From Tetrahymena thermophila SB210 (Eukaryota > Ciliophora > Oligohymenophorea > Hymenostomatida > Tetrahymenidae), in assembly GCF_000189635.1 (NCBI RefSeq), contig NW_002476278.1, positions 1 through 64,000 on the forward strand: a DNA stretch of 64,000 nt, given 5' to 3'. Each line of letters opens with the position of its first letter. The stretch's first letter is position 1. Below are positions 1-11,600 of this stretch, one piece after another. Both the position numbers and the translations under genes were made by a program. Below the pieces are notes generated by a model. It did no database searches. It was not told where the DNA came from and saw only the letters and a program-made list of their open reading frames with translations.

Positions 1-355
1 ACCCCAACCCCAACCCCAACCCCAACCCCAACCCCAACCCCAACCCCAACCCCAACCCCAACCCCAACCCCAACCCCAACCCCAACCCCAACCCCAACCC
101 CAACCCCAACCCCAACCCCAACCCCAACCCCAACCCCAACCCCAACCCCAACCCCAACCCCAACCCCAACCCCAACCCCAACCCCAACCCCAACCCCAAC
201 CCCAACCCCAACCCCAACCCCAACCCCAACCCCAACCCCAACCCCAACCCCAACCCCAACCCCAACCCCAACCCCAACCCCAACCCCAACCCCAACCCCA
301 ACCCCAACCCCAACCCCAACCCCAACCCCAACCCCAACCCCAACCCCAACCCCAA
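1..355. repeat. Macronuclear telomere, C4A2 repeats
   Basis: Perfect tandem CCCCAA units, about 59 copies, running from the first base to a sharp edge followed by unique AT-rich DNA. This is the 5' C-strand of the G4T2 telomere known from Tetrahymena and Glaucoma, so the window begins at a physical chromosome end. No variant units were seen. Together with TAA/TAG-as-glutamine genes it identifies a ciliate macronuclear chromosome. Confidence 0.98.
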
Positions 356-657
356 TTATAAATGCAAAAATAAACTTTTATTTTATAATCAATAAGAGTT
401 AAATTATATCAACATGTTTATTTATTCATTCATTCATTCATACATAAATATCAAAATAAAATAAAATTGTATATCTTAAAAATGTAAAAAACAGGAAAAC
501 ATGTAAAATAAAATAAATTTGTAAAGAGTACAATGAATTAAATAAAAACTATTTTAAATTGAAGAACTTTGATTTTAAAAATCTAATTCTATGTGATATT
601 AATATTTAAAAGTGTATACAAAGGAATATTTTTCTCATTTAAAATTCCTTAAATTAA
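356..657. other. Subtelomeric spacer
   Basis: Unique AT-rich DNA between the telomere and the 3' end of the first gene. It holds a short CATT microsatellite near 425-440 and no coding signal. Only about 300 bp separate the telomere from the first stop codon, typical of compact macronuclear chromosome ends. No subtelomeric repeat family was seen. Confidence 0.7.
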
Positions 658-1377
658 TCAAAGTTGAAGTCTACGAGACCACTTTTGCATTTTTCTGTAT
701 TATACCTTTGATCTACCATATTATTTAGATTAGATGGTTTTCTTGTATTCATAAGAAACATTTTTTTCTTATCTAAATCTCCATTAAAGCTCTTCAGAGG
801 TTTCAGGGAGAGGCTAGCCCTTTTCTTTAGTTCTTCTTAAGAAAGCGTGAGCTTATTAGAGATTTTTAAAAGCATGAATTAATTTATTAACATCTTCTAC
901 TTCGCATTAAGCAATCATTGCAATTTATTTCTTTGTAGTTGATCCAATTTTGGTAGGGTCTATCAATTCATCATCAGTAAAAGCATTAAGAAGGGTCTTT
1001 TATTTAGTAAGTGCTGCTTCGTTTTCTTATTAACCACTTAATAGCTTAGCCTTTAAACCTTTTTTAAGTTTACTTAATTAATCGATAACACGCTACTTAA
1101 AATCAACTAAAGTAAATGAAGGCTTGTTAGCAAGGAATTCTATTTCTTTTTTGAATTCATCTTCAGCTTTTTCCTTTTATTTTTTTTCCATTTTCTCCTT
1201 GAAACTTGCAAATGAGTAAATATTATTTTAGGTCATTTGATTAATTCTAGTATTAATATATTAGTTAGCTCTGAATGCCTAAATAGTGCTTAAATTTTAT
1301 CTAAGAAGAGTTTAGGTAAGAGCTGATTTGCAAGCTTTATTCAATACTCCTCCAATATTTCTCATTTATGAAATCAT
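658..1377 (-). CDS. Mitochondrial-type protein with SRP54 M-domain-like segment
   Basis: Single exon of 239 residues with TAA/TAG read as Gln. The first 55 or so residues are rich in Arg, Asn, Gln and Thr with no acidic residue, as in a mitochondrial targeting presequence. A charged helix follows (EKMEKKQKEKAEDEFKKE). The segment from about residue 115 to 185 resembles the signal-peptide-binding M domain of SRP54: TDDELIDPTKIGSTTKKQIA, then EVEDVNKLIHAFKNLQQ, matching the family pattern 'T.eEl..P..i..Ss..RiA.gsg..v.eVN.Ll..F..m'. The GTPase (NG) domain is absent, so this is not SRP54 itself. A role in mitochondrial membrane insertion or as a ciliate mitoribosome-associated protein is inference. 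The C-terminus is strongly basic. A second ATG lies four codons downstream; the first was chosen. Confidence 0.8.
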
Positions 1378-2288
1378 TTTAATAATAAACCTTAATTGAA
1401 AATGTTAATTTAACTTTTTAAATAAGATATCCTCTGCTTTCAATAATAAATATTGATATCTATATATTTTTAATTTCTTTTTTCTTCTAATTTTTTCTGT
1501 AATAATTAGAAAGGATATATTAATTAATTATCTGAAAATTGGTAGAAAATCAGCTGCTTGCTTTCATTTTCAATATTTTTTATATTTTTTATTAAAAAAT
1601 CTATATATCTATTATAATTTTCTTAAACCACTTTATTAAAATAATAATTTTTTCCTTTGCATTTTTTAAATAATAAATTTTTATTTTGGTAGTTTTTAAT
1701 TAATAAATTTATACATTAGAATTATAATTTTAATGATTTGAGGTAAGTATAAATTTGTAAAAAGTTGAAAAAATGAATTATTTTATACTTGCTTCTTTAA
1801 GTTCAATAAAGCTTTATTGAAATATATTTATATTTATTTTAATAGACTTTTCTTGAATTAAAAATATTAAATTAAAATATATTAGATTCAATTTAATAAA
1901 AAAATATAGAAAAAAGGAAAATAATTTGAAATAGACAATAAATTACTAAGGAATATTATCTTGAAGTAGATAAAAAGCTTTAAAATATATTTTAACCTAT
2001 TAAAGAGGTATTGCATAGTATTTTATTTTAATGGATATAAGTTAAATGAAAGTAATTGGGTAAGCATTTTACATTTTTTATAACATCTTTAACTCTAGCA
2101 AAAATTCATTTTTATTGAACTGATTATAGAGTTAGTATTTTTGTTTACTTTTACCTGATAAGATAGTTAAAAATAGAAAAATTTATACTTCTATATCAAG
2201 TATTTGATCTTTTTGAAAACACAATAACTTAAGAGCTTATTCAAAAATTTATAATTTAATTTTCAAAATAAAAAGCATTTAATTAAAA
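1378..2288. other. Intergenic spacer
   Basis: AT-rich DNA between two divergently transcribed genes, so it should hold both promoters. I see no ORF with coding character and no repeat of note. Confidence 0.6.
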
Positions 2289-2720
2289 ATGAGTGAAAAT
2301 ATAATATGTTTGATTTGCCTGGATATTTGTAAAGAACCTAAAATATGTAATGGTTGTAAAAACTAATTTTGTAAGCTATGCGTATTATAGTGGATGTAAA
2401 AATAGAATATGTGCCCTCTTAGATGCTCCTAAAAATGGGAAGTAGATTTAAAAGATATTAATGAAAGAAATAGCTAAGGCTACTTTGTTTGTGCATACGA
2501 TTAAAAAGTTGGTTCGGTTAATTGTAAAACTTGCAAGAAGGGATTGATATTTAATAAATTACCTATTTTAAATAAGTATTATTGTAAATGTTGTTAAAGT
2601 AGGCTCAAATTCTTTGAATCTACATCTTTAAATCATGAAAATTGTGATTACATAAAGTTATTTTACTTTTACTGTCTAAAATGTGATATTAAAATGTGTG
2701 ATTGCATTATGAGATAATGA
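2289..2720 (+). CDS. RING-like zinc-binding protein, copy 1
   Basis: Single exon, 143 residues. Eight cysteines are spaced like a C4C4 RING: C7-x2-C10, C20-x2-C23, C28-x2-C31 and C42-x3-C46, with FCKLCVLQW at the centre and CPLRC at the end. The C-terminal half carries more Cys pairs (CKTCKKGL, YYCKCCQSRL, CLKCDIKMCDC) that probably bind further zinc, an arrangement reminiscent of TRAF-like zinc fingers. RING proteins are usually ubiquitin E3 ligases; that activity is inferred. Nearly all Gln codons are TAA/TAG. The next gene is a tandem paralogue in the same orientation. Confidence 0.85.
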
Positions 2721-3138
2721 CCACAAACCTGATAATTATTTAGCAAAAGAAATTTTTACTTATTTTTTATATTAAAAAAAATAATATAGTACTATTTAAA
2801 AAATTTAGTGTATTTTAATTTATTGTTCTATTAAATGTATATCTTTATAATTAATTAATTAATTAATTTAGGAAAATTTATAAATTTGTTTAAATATTTT
2901 TAATTTTTAAAATATTATTTAAATAGTTTATTTCAAATAAATTGATAAAAAAGGAAGTAAATTCATAAAAATTAATAAATATGTTTAGGTATTTTGCAAA
3001 TTTGTTTTTATAAGTTTTAGTTAAATTGTTGTTAATTAAAGCTCAAAGTTATTTATTAATAATTTAATAATAATAGTAATTAGAATAAATTGAAATTATC
3101 TTATTTACACAATTTAAATATTTAAAATAACAAATATT
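2721..3138. other. Spacer between tandem RING genes
   Basis: AT-rich spacer with a TTAA-rich run near 2850-2872. No coding signal or repeat was seen. It presumably carries the terminator of copy 1 and the promoter of copy 2. Confidence 0.55.
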
Positions 3139-3612
3139 ATGAGTTAGCAAAATTTAAATGAAAATAATCCAAATATATGTCCTATATGCTTTCAAGATGT
3201 AATTGAATCTAGAAGATGCTTAGGATGTAAAAATCAATTCTGCAAACTATGCGTATTACAGTGGAAGCAAACAAAAGACATTTGCCCATTAAAATGCAAT
3301 CCAAACAAATGGCTTATAGATTTAGATGATATTAATGAAAAAAATAGTGATGGTTTTATTGTTTGCCCGTTTGATAAAAATATAGGAAATATGAATTGTA
3401 GATCATGTAAAAAACCTTTGAATTTTAGTAAAATAGAACACCAAGCCAAATATAAGTGTAAAAATTGTTAATCTACTTTAGAATACTTTCTAAGTAATTA
3501 TACAGGCCATGAAGATTGTAAATAATTATATTCGTATATTTACTACTATTACTGTAGAAACTGTGATCTAAAAATTTGTTCATGCATAGAAAAAGAAAAT
3601 GATTTTTAATGA
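3139..3612 (+). CDS. RING-like zinc-binding protein, copy 2
   Basis: Single exon, 157 residues, a tandem paralogue of the gene 0.4 kb upstream. The RING-like core is shared: CPICFQDV, CLGCKNQFCKLCVLQWKQ, CPLKCNPNKW, then DLDDINEKNSDGF against DLKDINERNSQGY in copy 1. The downstream Cys pairs are also kept (CRSCKKPL, CKNCQSTL, CRNCDLKICSC). Copy 2 has a longer N-terminus and uses several CAA/CAG codons where copy 1 uses TAA/TAG, so the two have diverged for some time. Function is inferred as for copy 1. A part of this gene also reads as a 71-codon antisense ORF, which is a shadow. Confidence 0.85.
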
Positions 3613-4155
3613 AAATGAAAAAAATAATTAAAATTATAAAAATAGATTTATCAAATGTACAAGGAAATACTTAGGATTTATTTTTTACATTTTAAATTTA
3701 AATTTTTTTAGTATATAAAAAATCCAAATTACAGCATATACTACATAAATAAATTCGATTGTTTGTTTCTTAATTGTATAAATTAATTTTGGAAAAGAGA
3801 ATTAATCATATAAATTATTCTTAAATTCAATATTAAAAAAATAATTTAATAAAAAAATTGTATTAAATCTTTAAATTGAAAAAGGAATTCGTAATAAGTT
3901 AAGTCTGTCTCTTAATATTAAAATCAAATTTTATTTACATAAAAATTTCTAAAATACTTTTTTTATATTTTTTGTTATTTTTTTATTTAATTTGAGAAAA
4001 ATATTTTAATGAGATTAATCAATCAATAATGAGTGTTTGTTTTTTTTTATTCTCTCTCATCAGATTTTTAAAATTTTATTGAATTTTCAAAAATATAAAA
4101 TTCAATATTAAGTACTACATATTTTATAATTATAGCAAATTAAAATATTCATCTT
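3613..4155. other. Spacer between convergent genes
   Basis: AT-rich DNA between two convergent 3' ends. It contains homopolymer A and T tracts and no coding signal. Confidence 0.55.
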
Positions 4156-7100
4156 TCAATCTAAAAGGTTTTTTATCTAAGTTTATGGCTTTTAATATTG
4201 CTGATTATTATATTACTAATTATTATATTATTATTATTACTACTATTATTAATATTAATTATTAACATATTTTTCGTTGTTAAAATCTGCACTAAATTCA
4301 ATATTTTGTATATTCTAGCTATTAATTATTTATGAGCTTTGATCTGGTTCAAAGAAAATAAGATCATTCTTTATTGTTTAAATACCTTTATTATTCTTAA
4401 AAAAAACTTTTAAATTAAATGAATTTTAATAATCTTATTTACATGAAGATCAGAATATTAAAACTAGTTTGTGTTTTAAGCATTATTTTATATTTCTTTT
4501 GCATTTTAGTTTTAACTAACACTAAATTAACCGAATTATTGTTGTTATTGTTAGTTAAAATTGTGCTAAAAGTTAGCTGAAGTTTGGTAAAACTAAAACA
4601 TTTTATCATTATCTTCTTAATTTCCATTTGCTTTAGCCATAGTATTATATTCTTCTACGGGTATCAACTTTTTAGATCCTAGAGTTTATGTATTAACACC
4701 TGTTGTTAAATTATATACATCCATTATTTTTTCTATTTCTTCAATATCATCTTCTGACTAGTTCTGTTTATTTTAATTTAAATTTAACTTCTAAAATATT
4801 AAGTATTTATATGCTTACATAAACAGTTTTTATGATTTATGCCCTCTTTTCTTAGTCAATTTTTTTGATCTCTAGATTATAATAAGTAACTACTGGTCTT
4901 TAGATTAATATAAATATATTTTAGGTAAATTTAACATATTTTTAATGAATATAAAAGAAGAGTAAAATACTTAAGTAACCTTGAATATTTTGACAAATTA
5001 AAATAGAAGAATTAATTAATTAATTACCTATGATCTGAGTGTAGTAATTCTTTGCTATTGTAGAAATATTGCTTGATTAAAAGGTTTTCATTATGCCAAA
5101 TTAAAATTCTATCACACCAAGAAGGAGTTCTATTTTTTTTAGAAGTGTCGTACCTCCTTGTCCCAACATCAAATTTATATGTGGGAGGGAAATTTATTTA
5201 GTGTTCTTGATATTTAGATAAGTAATCGTGCTTTTCAGATTTATCTCTCAAAATATTTAATTAATCTTGCTTCAATAGCTCTCTTAAAATTGTTTGTGCA
5301 TCTTATTTAGAATGCTTTTTAGAATTTTCATACCTATCAAGCTGAATACGAGTTTCGGAATTTGGAAGTTAAACACGAAAATTCATGTCACCCATAAATA
5401 TTCTATAGTCAAAATCATTTTTTCCGTCTTTTCTTTTTTAATCTGATGACAGTAGCTTCTAATGAATTTCTTAAATATTTTTAATACGATCCATACTGTT
5501 TTTTAAACCACTTTCAAGATGAGAATTAATAAGACAAATGTTGGAATCATCAACAGTAAATTTTATGATAACACAACCTTTGTTACCTAGTTTTCCTCCT
5601 AAACCTGTTTTTACCTCTTCAGATTCTAGTCTTTTGATACGTTTGACTAAAGGTTCCTTAACGAATAACACCATAAAAATACCTACAAGATCTTTCCACT
5701 TTAACATTTTATATTTATCTTCGCTGCTTATGCTATTTAGTTACTTATTCAGATAATCTAGCCAAGTTTAAATAATTCTTTCATTATTTGTCATCATTAC
5801 ATTTTGCACATTTAGCTTGACCATTTCCTTAAGAATTAATTAATATATTTGATAAGAATATAAATATTACTAAAAAAAAATATTTACTTGAAGACCAATA
5901 ACAACAATATCAGGGTTTGGTTACTTCTCAAAATTAAATATGTTTTATGCAAAATTCATTTCAGCATCTGGTTCATTACCATTCATATTCCATGTCATAC
6001 AGAATACATTTAAATTGCTTAATGTAGTAAAATCCTATTCTCTTTTCTTTAGAACCTTCAAGATTTTCTCATTAAATAAATCTTAGAAGATTGTTTATCC
6101 TAAAATAAGATCTATACTTCCTTATTTAGCAGAGTCTTCAAAATTTTATTGATAGAGCTTATTGATGCCTTTTACACCTTGTTCAACTAAAGCAAAAAAT
6201 CCTTATTTTTGATTTGATGTATTGGCATCTGTTCCAATATACGCTCTACTAAGCGAATTAGCATTCTAATCCCACAATTCTTATAAATTATATATAAATT
6301 AATTCACTTTCTGCTTATTATTGCTCATATTTAAAACCTATGTATCGAAATTAGTAAGCACATCAGAGTCAGATTTAGTATTAAAATTAGGAATTGAAAT
6401 ATTTAAGCATTTCATTTGTTGTTAAAGTATTTTTAAAGAAATTTTTAACATGGCCTAGTTTGACCTATTCAAACAATCAAAGCAATTTATACGAAAAACA
6501 CCTATTTGGTCTTGAATTATTTCCCAATTTTTTCCATCTTCTGCATAAAACTAAAAGTTTTAAATCACAGCATTAAGCTTTTATTAAAAAAATAATATAA
6601 ATAATTATTCTGATAAAAAAGCCATTTAAATACATTTTTGTTTAGTAGATCATTAAATAAATCATTTTTATTATTTTTAATAGTGCCATTATAATCAAAA
6701 TATTAATACTTTTGATTCTTAAAATTCGCCTTTTCAAAATGGTTCTCAAAAGCTTCAGTAAGAATTTGTTCATTTGTTTTACTTTTACTCATCAAATTTA
6801 AACACATAACTTTACCATACTATTCTCTTAGCAAATCAAAATGTTTTATGAATGCATTGTGAGTTATATCATCATATTAGCTCAGTCTTACTGAGCTCTC
6901 CTAGGACCAAAAAACAGGAACACTGCCTCTAACATATACTGAAGAGCAGCAGAATTTATTATAGTATATAATTACTTCTGTTTCAACAAAATTAGCAGCA
7001 TTTCCTTCATCATCTAATCCTCTAACATTTACACTTGTTCCTGCTTGATGGCGAGATTTTCTACTTATCAGATAATAATCTAATCTCTTTTTGTTAACTA

Positions 7101-8265
7101 CTGTATAAAAATATCCAACATAGCCCTAAAAATTAATATAATTTGACGATGTTTAAATTGATTTATATTTTAAATCGAATTAAAAATAAAATTAATTAAC
7201 AATCAAAATAATGAAAAATTACATAAATTAATGAAAGCTACCATGATTAGCTAATATTTTATTAAAATAAATCCTTCATTAAATGAGTATTCCAAGCAAA
7301 AGAAGATTCTTTAGAATTTCCTTTGGATTTTTTCTACTTAGAAAGAGTTAAATCAAACTAATAAGAAAAATAGAAACCACTAGAGAAAAGCTATTTTATA
7401 AAAACAATATTTTTAGTAACAAAAATGTAAGTTTTATTAAGCATTTTAAAGAAAAAAACCATTATTTTTTATTGATTAATTTATTTTTCGGTTTTTACTT
7501 TAGACTTATTGAATCAATTTTTATTAATTACCTTTTTTAAATGATTTTGTAAATTAAGCACTTTTCTACCTGTGCTTGTTTCATTGTAATCTAATCTCTT
7601 TTTTTAAAAACAATTAAAAAAATATTTTCTAGCTAAATAATAATAAGTAATTCAATAAAAGATAAAATCAATTTACATGAAATGCTTTGAAGAAAATAGA
7701 GTGAATTTCATAAACCTAATTGTTTTCAATTGTGCAAATTGGTTTAACTTCTCCAGCAAAAACTAAAAATGGATGGAATTTAATATGTAAAAGTCCTAAA
7801 AAAGCACAACCCTTCTTTTCTTTTGGCGCTTCTCCCATTTATGGCAATTTTTAATCTTTTTCTATGCATATTAAAATAAATAAACCTCAATTTTTATTTG
7901 TATTCTAAATATTGATTATAATTTTTTAATTTCACATTTAAAAAATGATAAAACTTGAGTAGAAACATTAAATTCTGTTACTTATTTCTTAAATTCTTCC
8001 TGTATCTATATCAATTTATAAGCTAGAATCAATGCCTGTTATTAATGGATCTGCTTTTATCTTTATTTTTTTTTGTAAATGTTTTTTATTTTAAATTCTT
8101 GCATGAATTTGTAAATTCATGATAGATAAAAAAGTTGCTGTTATTAATAATTAATGAATAATATTTTACAATAAAACAGTTCTTATACTGCTCTACAGTT
8201 ACAGCATTGATATTTAAAGGTTTTCTTAGCTCTTGGCTTTCTTAAAAATTTGAGTGCTTATCCAT
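4156..8265 (-). CDS. Synaptojanin-like phosphoinositide phosphatase (Sac1 + 5-phosphatase)
   Basis: Multi-exon gene of roughly 1,100 residues. The N-terminal half is a Sac1 domain: [27 protein letters not shown] and the catalytic CX5R loop [10 protein letters not shown]. The C-terminal half is an inositol polyphosphate 5-phosphatase with every hallmark: [40 protein letters not shown] and SDHRPV. Both catalytic sites look intact, so it should strip 3/4- and 5-phosphates from phosphoinositides, as synaptojanins do in endocytosis. The tail is Gln/Asn-rich with a poly-Gln run and no recognised domain. Clear exons: 4156-4395, 4443-4763, 4819-4897, 5028-5827, 5888-6550, 6634-7125, 7223-7504. Upstream exons (7532 to 8265) exist, but their borders, and the first Met at 8265, are less certain. 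Convergent with the RING pair. Confidence 0.9.
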
Positions 8266-8898
8266 ATTAATAATGGTCTATATTATTTATCTATCAGTAC
8301 TTATTCAGACTCACTAACCAACTTGCTATGAAATTTTATGTAGGAAGAGTTAATTATTTATTTAATTATTGAAAATCAATAATAAATATATAAATCAATC
8401 AATAGTTTTTTAGTTGGAAATTAATATTTAGTTATGATAGAAATAATTTTGTAAATAAAAAGTAATATATTTTTCTGTTTATTTATGATATTCTCATAAC
8501 TTAAAAGAACCATTTTGTTAATCAAAATTTTCACTAAAGATTTTCATTCTTTTTAGCAAGCTTACTCAATAAATATTTAATTCTACTTTTTCAAATTTTA
8601 TTTCCAAAACATAAAATAGATAGAGCCTTAGACTATTTATAAATCTCATTAAAAAATAAACAAAAAATTTAGAAAATGGAGTAAATATAAGTAAAATTTA
8701 AAATAGGTTTTTTTTTAATTTACTTTTTATTAATTACTTAATAAATTGATTGATTAATTAATTGATTTTTTTTTAGTGTATTGAATTTTTATTCAATAAA
8801 TAGAATAGCAAAAGGAATCTATTAAAAATATATTTGAGTAAAGATATTATTGGCGATTTTATTTAAATAAAGAAAGATAGGGATATATAATAAAAGAA
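8266..8898. other. Divergent intergenic spacer
   Basis: AT-rich DNA between two divergent gene starts; presumably promoter DNA. Nothing else recognised. Confidence 0.5.
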
Positions 8899-9057
8899 AT
8901 GTAAAGCTAAAATGATAAGAATAAAAACGAGAATACTGATGAAATGATAGAAAATGTTCTTATTAAACCCATGATACAAGGTTTGATCTGCGGAGCTGCC
9001 CATTTAATTGCCTTTCATTTTATGAGAAGATATTTTGAAAGTAAACAGTGGATGTGA
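8899..9057 (+). CDS. Small single-span membrane protein, 52 residues
   Basis: ATG to TGA ORF with a polar N-terminus of about 22 residues (Asn, Lys, Asp, Glu) followed by a compact, coding-looking hydrophobic helix around IQGLICGAAHLIAFHFM and a basic end, MRRYFESKQW. The mixed codon use (GGA, GCC, TGC, CAG, TGG) stands out against the flanking A/T tracts, which is why I accept it. It looks like a small membrane subunit, perhaps mitochondrial or ER, but I do not recognise the family. An upstream exon cannot be excluded. Confidence 0.5.
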
Positions 9058-9770
9058 ATTTAGAAAAAATATGAATTATCTATTAAAAAAAAGCAAAAAT
9101 GTATAATTAATTTGGGTATTTATTTTTATATAATGTTGATAAGGTTTGATAATATTTCAATAAATTCTTCTGAGTTTTTAGATGAACAATTTATAGATGA
9201 ATTTTTTATAAATTAAATAATATTTTAGATTTTAAACTAGTTATAATTTTCATTTATGAGTAAAATAATTAGTTAGTTATATATCTATTAAATGTAGTTG
9301 TTATTAATTAGAGATAAACAAATTTTTGAAATTTTTTAATGATGTAAAAATACAAAATAGTGTTTGTTTCTAATATAATTTATACAACAATATTAATTAA
9401 ATAAATAAATAAAAATAATTTTTTTTTTAAATATTTGGAATTAAAATATTATCAAAATTAAAAAAATAATTTAATAATGTTCATACAAGTTTAAAAATTA
9501 GTTTTCATTAAATTTTATTTCACTATAATTCTTAATTGGAAAATCGATTTATATATGTAAGTATGCATATATAAATATATGTAAGTTCATTGGTCAATTT
9601 TTTATTTATAAGAAATTATCTCGTTTAGACTTTCATTTTATTAGCAAGGTTTATATAACTAAAATTAGCTCAAGATTATTGACTGAATTTCGATGATTTT
9701 ATTAAATTTTTTTTACAATGAAACTCCTGAGTGCTTTTTATTTTATTGAAGAAAATAATTGTATAAAAAA
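9058..9770. other. Spacer, AT-rich
   Basis: Between the small membrane protein and the 3' end of the channel gene. A short tandem of ATATATGTAAGT-like units lies near 9550-9590. No coding signal. Confidence 0.5.
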
Positions 9771-11600
9771 TCAGATTAGATAGTATGAATATACTTAGTT
9801 TTGAAGGTCTTTAATCATATCCTTAACTTACTAATATTTAAATAGAATATTCTGCTAAGTACTTCTAGCTTTTATGCTATCAAAATAGGATTGAAGGAAA
9901 GGATCGCTTTTATATTTTACAATAAGTTAATTTTCATTTTATGAAATAATTTTAATATGATTGATTTACTTTCTTATTTTTTAGTATTTTTCTTTCGATA
10001 GCTGTAACAAAACATAATTTTCAAATGATTATTTTTTTAAGTACTTGTGATAACAAATTATAAAGAGAGCAGCTACAGATTTAAATTTTTCAATATGAAT
10101 ATCTTGTTAAATTAATCTTTCTGATTCTGATGGAATGCTAACTTTATTAAACACAACTACTAATATACCAATAAAGGCTGATCCTAAAATAGCTAAAAAT
10201 ATGCCTATTCCTCTTCCTAAATGAGTATAAGGGTAACCATCACCAAAGCCAACTGTTAGAAGAGTATTTATCATAACCCAAAATGAATTATATAAATTTG
10301 TATAATCATATTAAGTTGTTGATCCATCCTTTTTGTAAGTTCTATTTAAATTAAAAAAATAAATTATTTTATAGATAAAGATTTTAATTTGAATCAAAGA
10401 GTAATTATTTACATCTCTACTATCTGTAATAAAAATGTAGAAATTAAGCATGTAAACACAAAAAGTATAGTAGTATAGAGGAAAGGTCTTTTATGGAAAG
10501 CTGCTTTGAAAAGAAATGAAATGTGAAAATTAAAAAATTCAAAAGATGAAGCGTATTGAAAAGCTAGATTAAAGACGTGGTATGATTTCAAAATATTTAT
10601 AATTGTAAATATAGTATCTAGGCTGTAGGTGTAAGTTCCTCCTAAAGATCTACCTTCAATAAGGACATCAAATCCATTTGGAAGGATCATCATGTTAAAT
10701 AATATTTCAAATAATAATATGAATGTTGCCTTTTTCTCATATCTAGTATAATTTTCTATCGTCTAATTCATTATAAGAGCTTAATCATTAATTTTTTTCA
10801 TCAAGCAAAATTTTGCAATTATCAATAAAGCTTTTTATTAATAAGAAAAGTTATAATTTTAATTGACAAAAAAATTACTCAATATAGCAGAAAGAATGAT
10901 AATAGCATATCTTAGCTAAATAGTTGTGTAATTATGTTAGAATTGACCTTTAGTTAAAACTTCGTTTTAGTATTAAAGAGAAGAATATATTCTATACTAA
11001 TTTATATTTAATAAATAGATTTTAATTTTCAATTTTAAATGCTTTTATTTAATTAATTAATTAATCTTACTTCTACATAGCTTATAAACATAATTATTAG
11101 AGATACTAAACAGGTAAAGCAATCAATAATTAAAATAAACTTGTTATATTTCTATTAATTTTTAGAGTCTACAAAATTATTTTAGCATCCTTTGCTTAAT
11201 TAATACAAATTAGTACCGTCTTGTATTGGAAAGGCTAAGGTCTGAAATCCATGAGTGATTATTATTTCATTGTTAGGAGATTGCTAAACCAAATTCTCTT
11301 TATCATTAGTAGAGAGATATTTCTTTTCAGTTTAAGGTGTATAGTAGCTTTAAGGGTTATTTTTAGTATCGGGACTTACTCCTATTAATAAATCTGATGG
11401 GCTTTCTCTAATTAAATGAGGTTCAGTTGAGCTTAAAATAAAATTAGAATGAAATAGATATAACAAAAAATTTTATTTTTTGAAGTTAAGCACAAAAAAC
11501 AAAACAAAAAATGAATATACCTGCATCTCTAGGTAAGAATTCTATCACACTGATCAATTGATTGTAAAGGTATGTTATCAATTTAATTTTTGCTTATCAT
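9771..11600 (-). CDS. SK-type calcium-activated K+ channel-like protein
   Basis: Four exons (11521-11600, 11071-11431, 10413-10996, 9771-10341) give 531 residues. After a polar N-terminus of about 125 residues come hydrophobic segments: S1 (IDCFTCLVSLIIMFI), S2 (AIIILSAILSNFFV), S3 (TFILLFEILFNMMILP), a region like S4 that lacks a voltage-sensor Arg ladder, and S5 (TTILFVFTCLISTFLL). The pore follows, WVMINTLLTVGFGD at about 363-376, then S6. The tail, with KSVAALFIICYHKYLK, resembles the SK calmodulin-binding domain (family pattern 'K.aA...l...W..Y'). This suggests gating by Ca2+/calmodulin at a plasma or ciliary membrane. The selectivity filter is GFGD rather than GYGD. The Met chosen follows an in-frame TGA; an Asn/Gln-rich ORF just upstream is in another frame and was not joined. 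Confidence 0.88.

Noticed and set aside
4791-4818. A 28-bp intron in the synaptojanin-like gene
   Set aside because: Too short for the introns seen elsewhere here; a 55-bp intron (4764-4818) using the same donor and a later AG also keeps the frame and was preferred.
10409-10693. 94-codon minus-strand ORF as a separate gene
   Set aside because: It is part of the third exon of the SK-like channel and continues upstream in frame through TAA/TAG codons.
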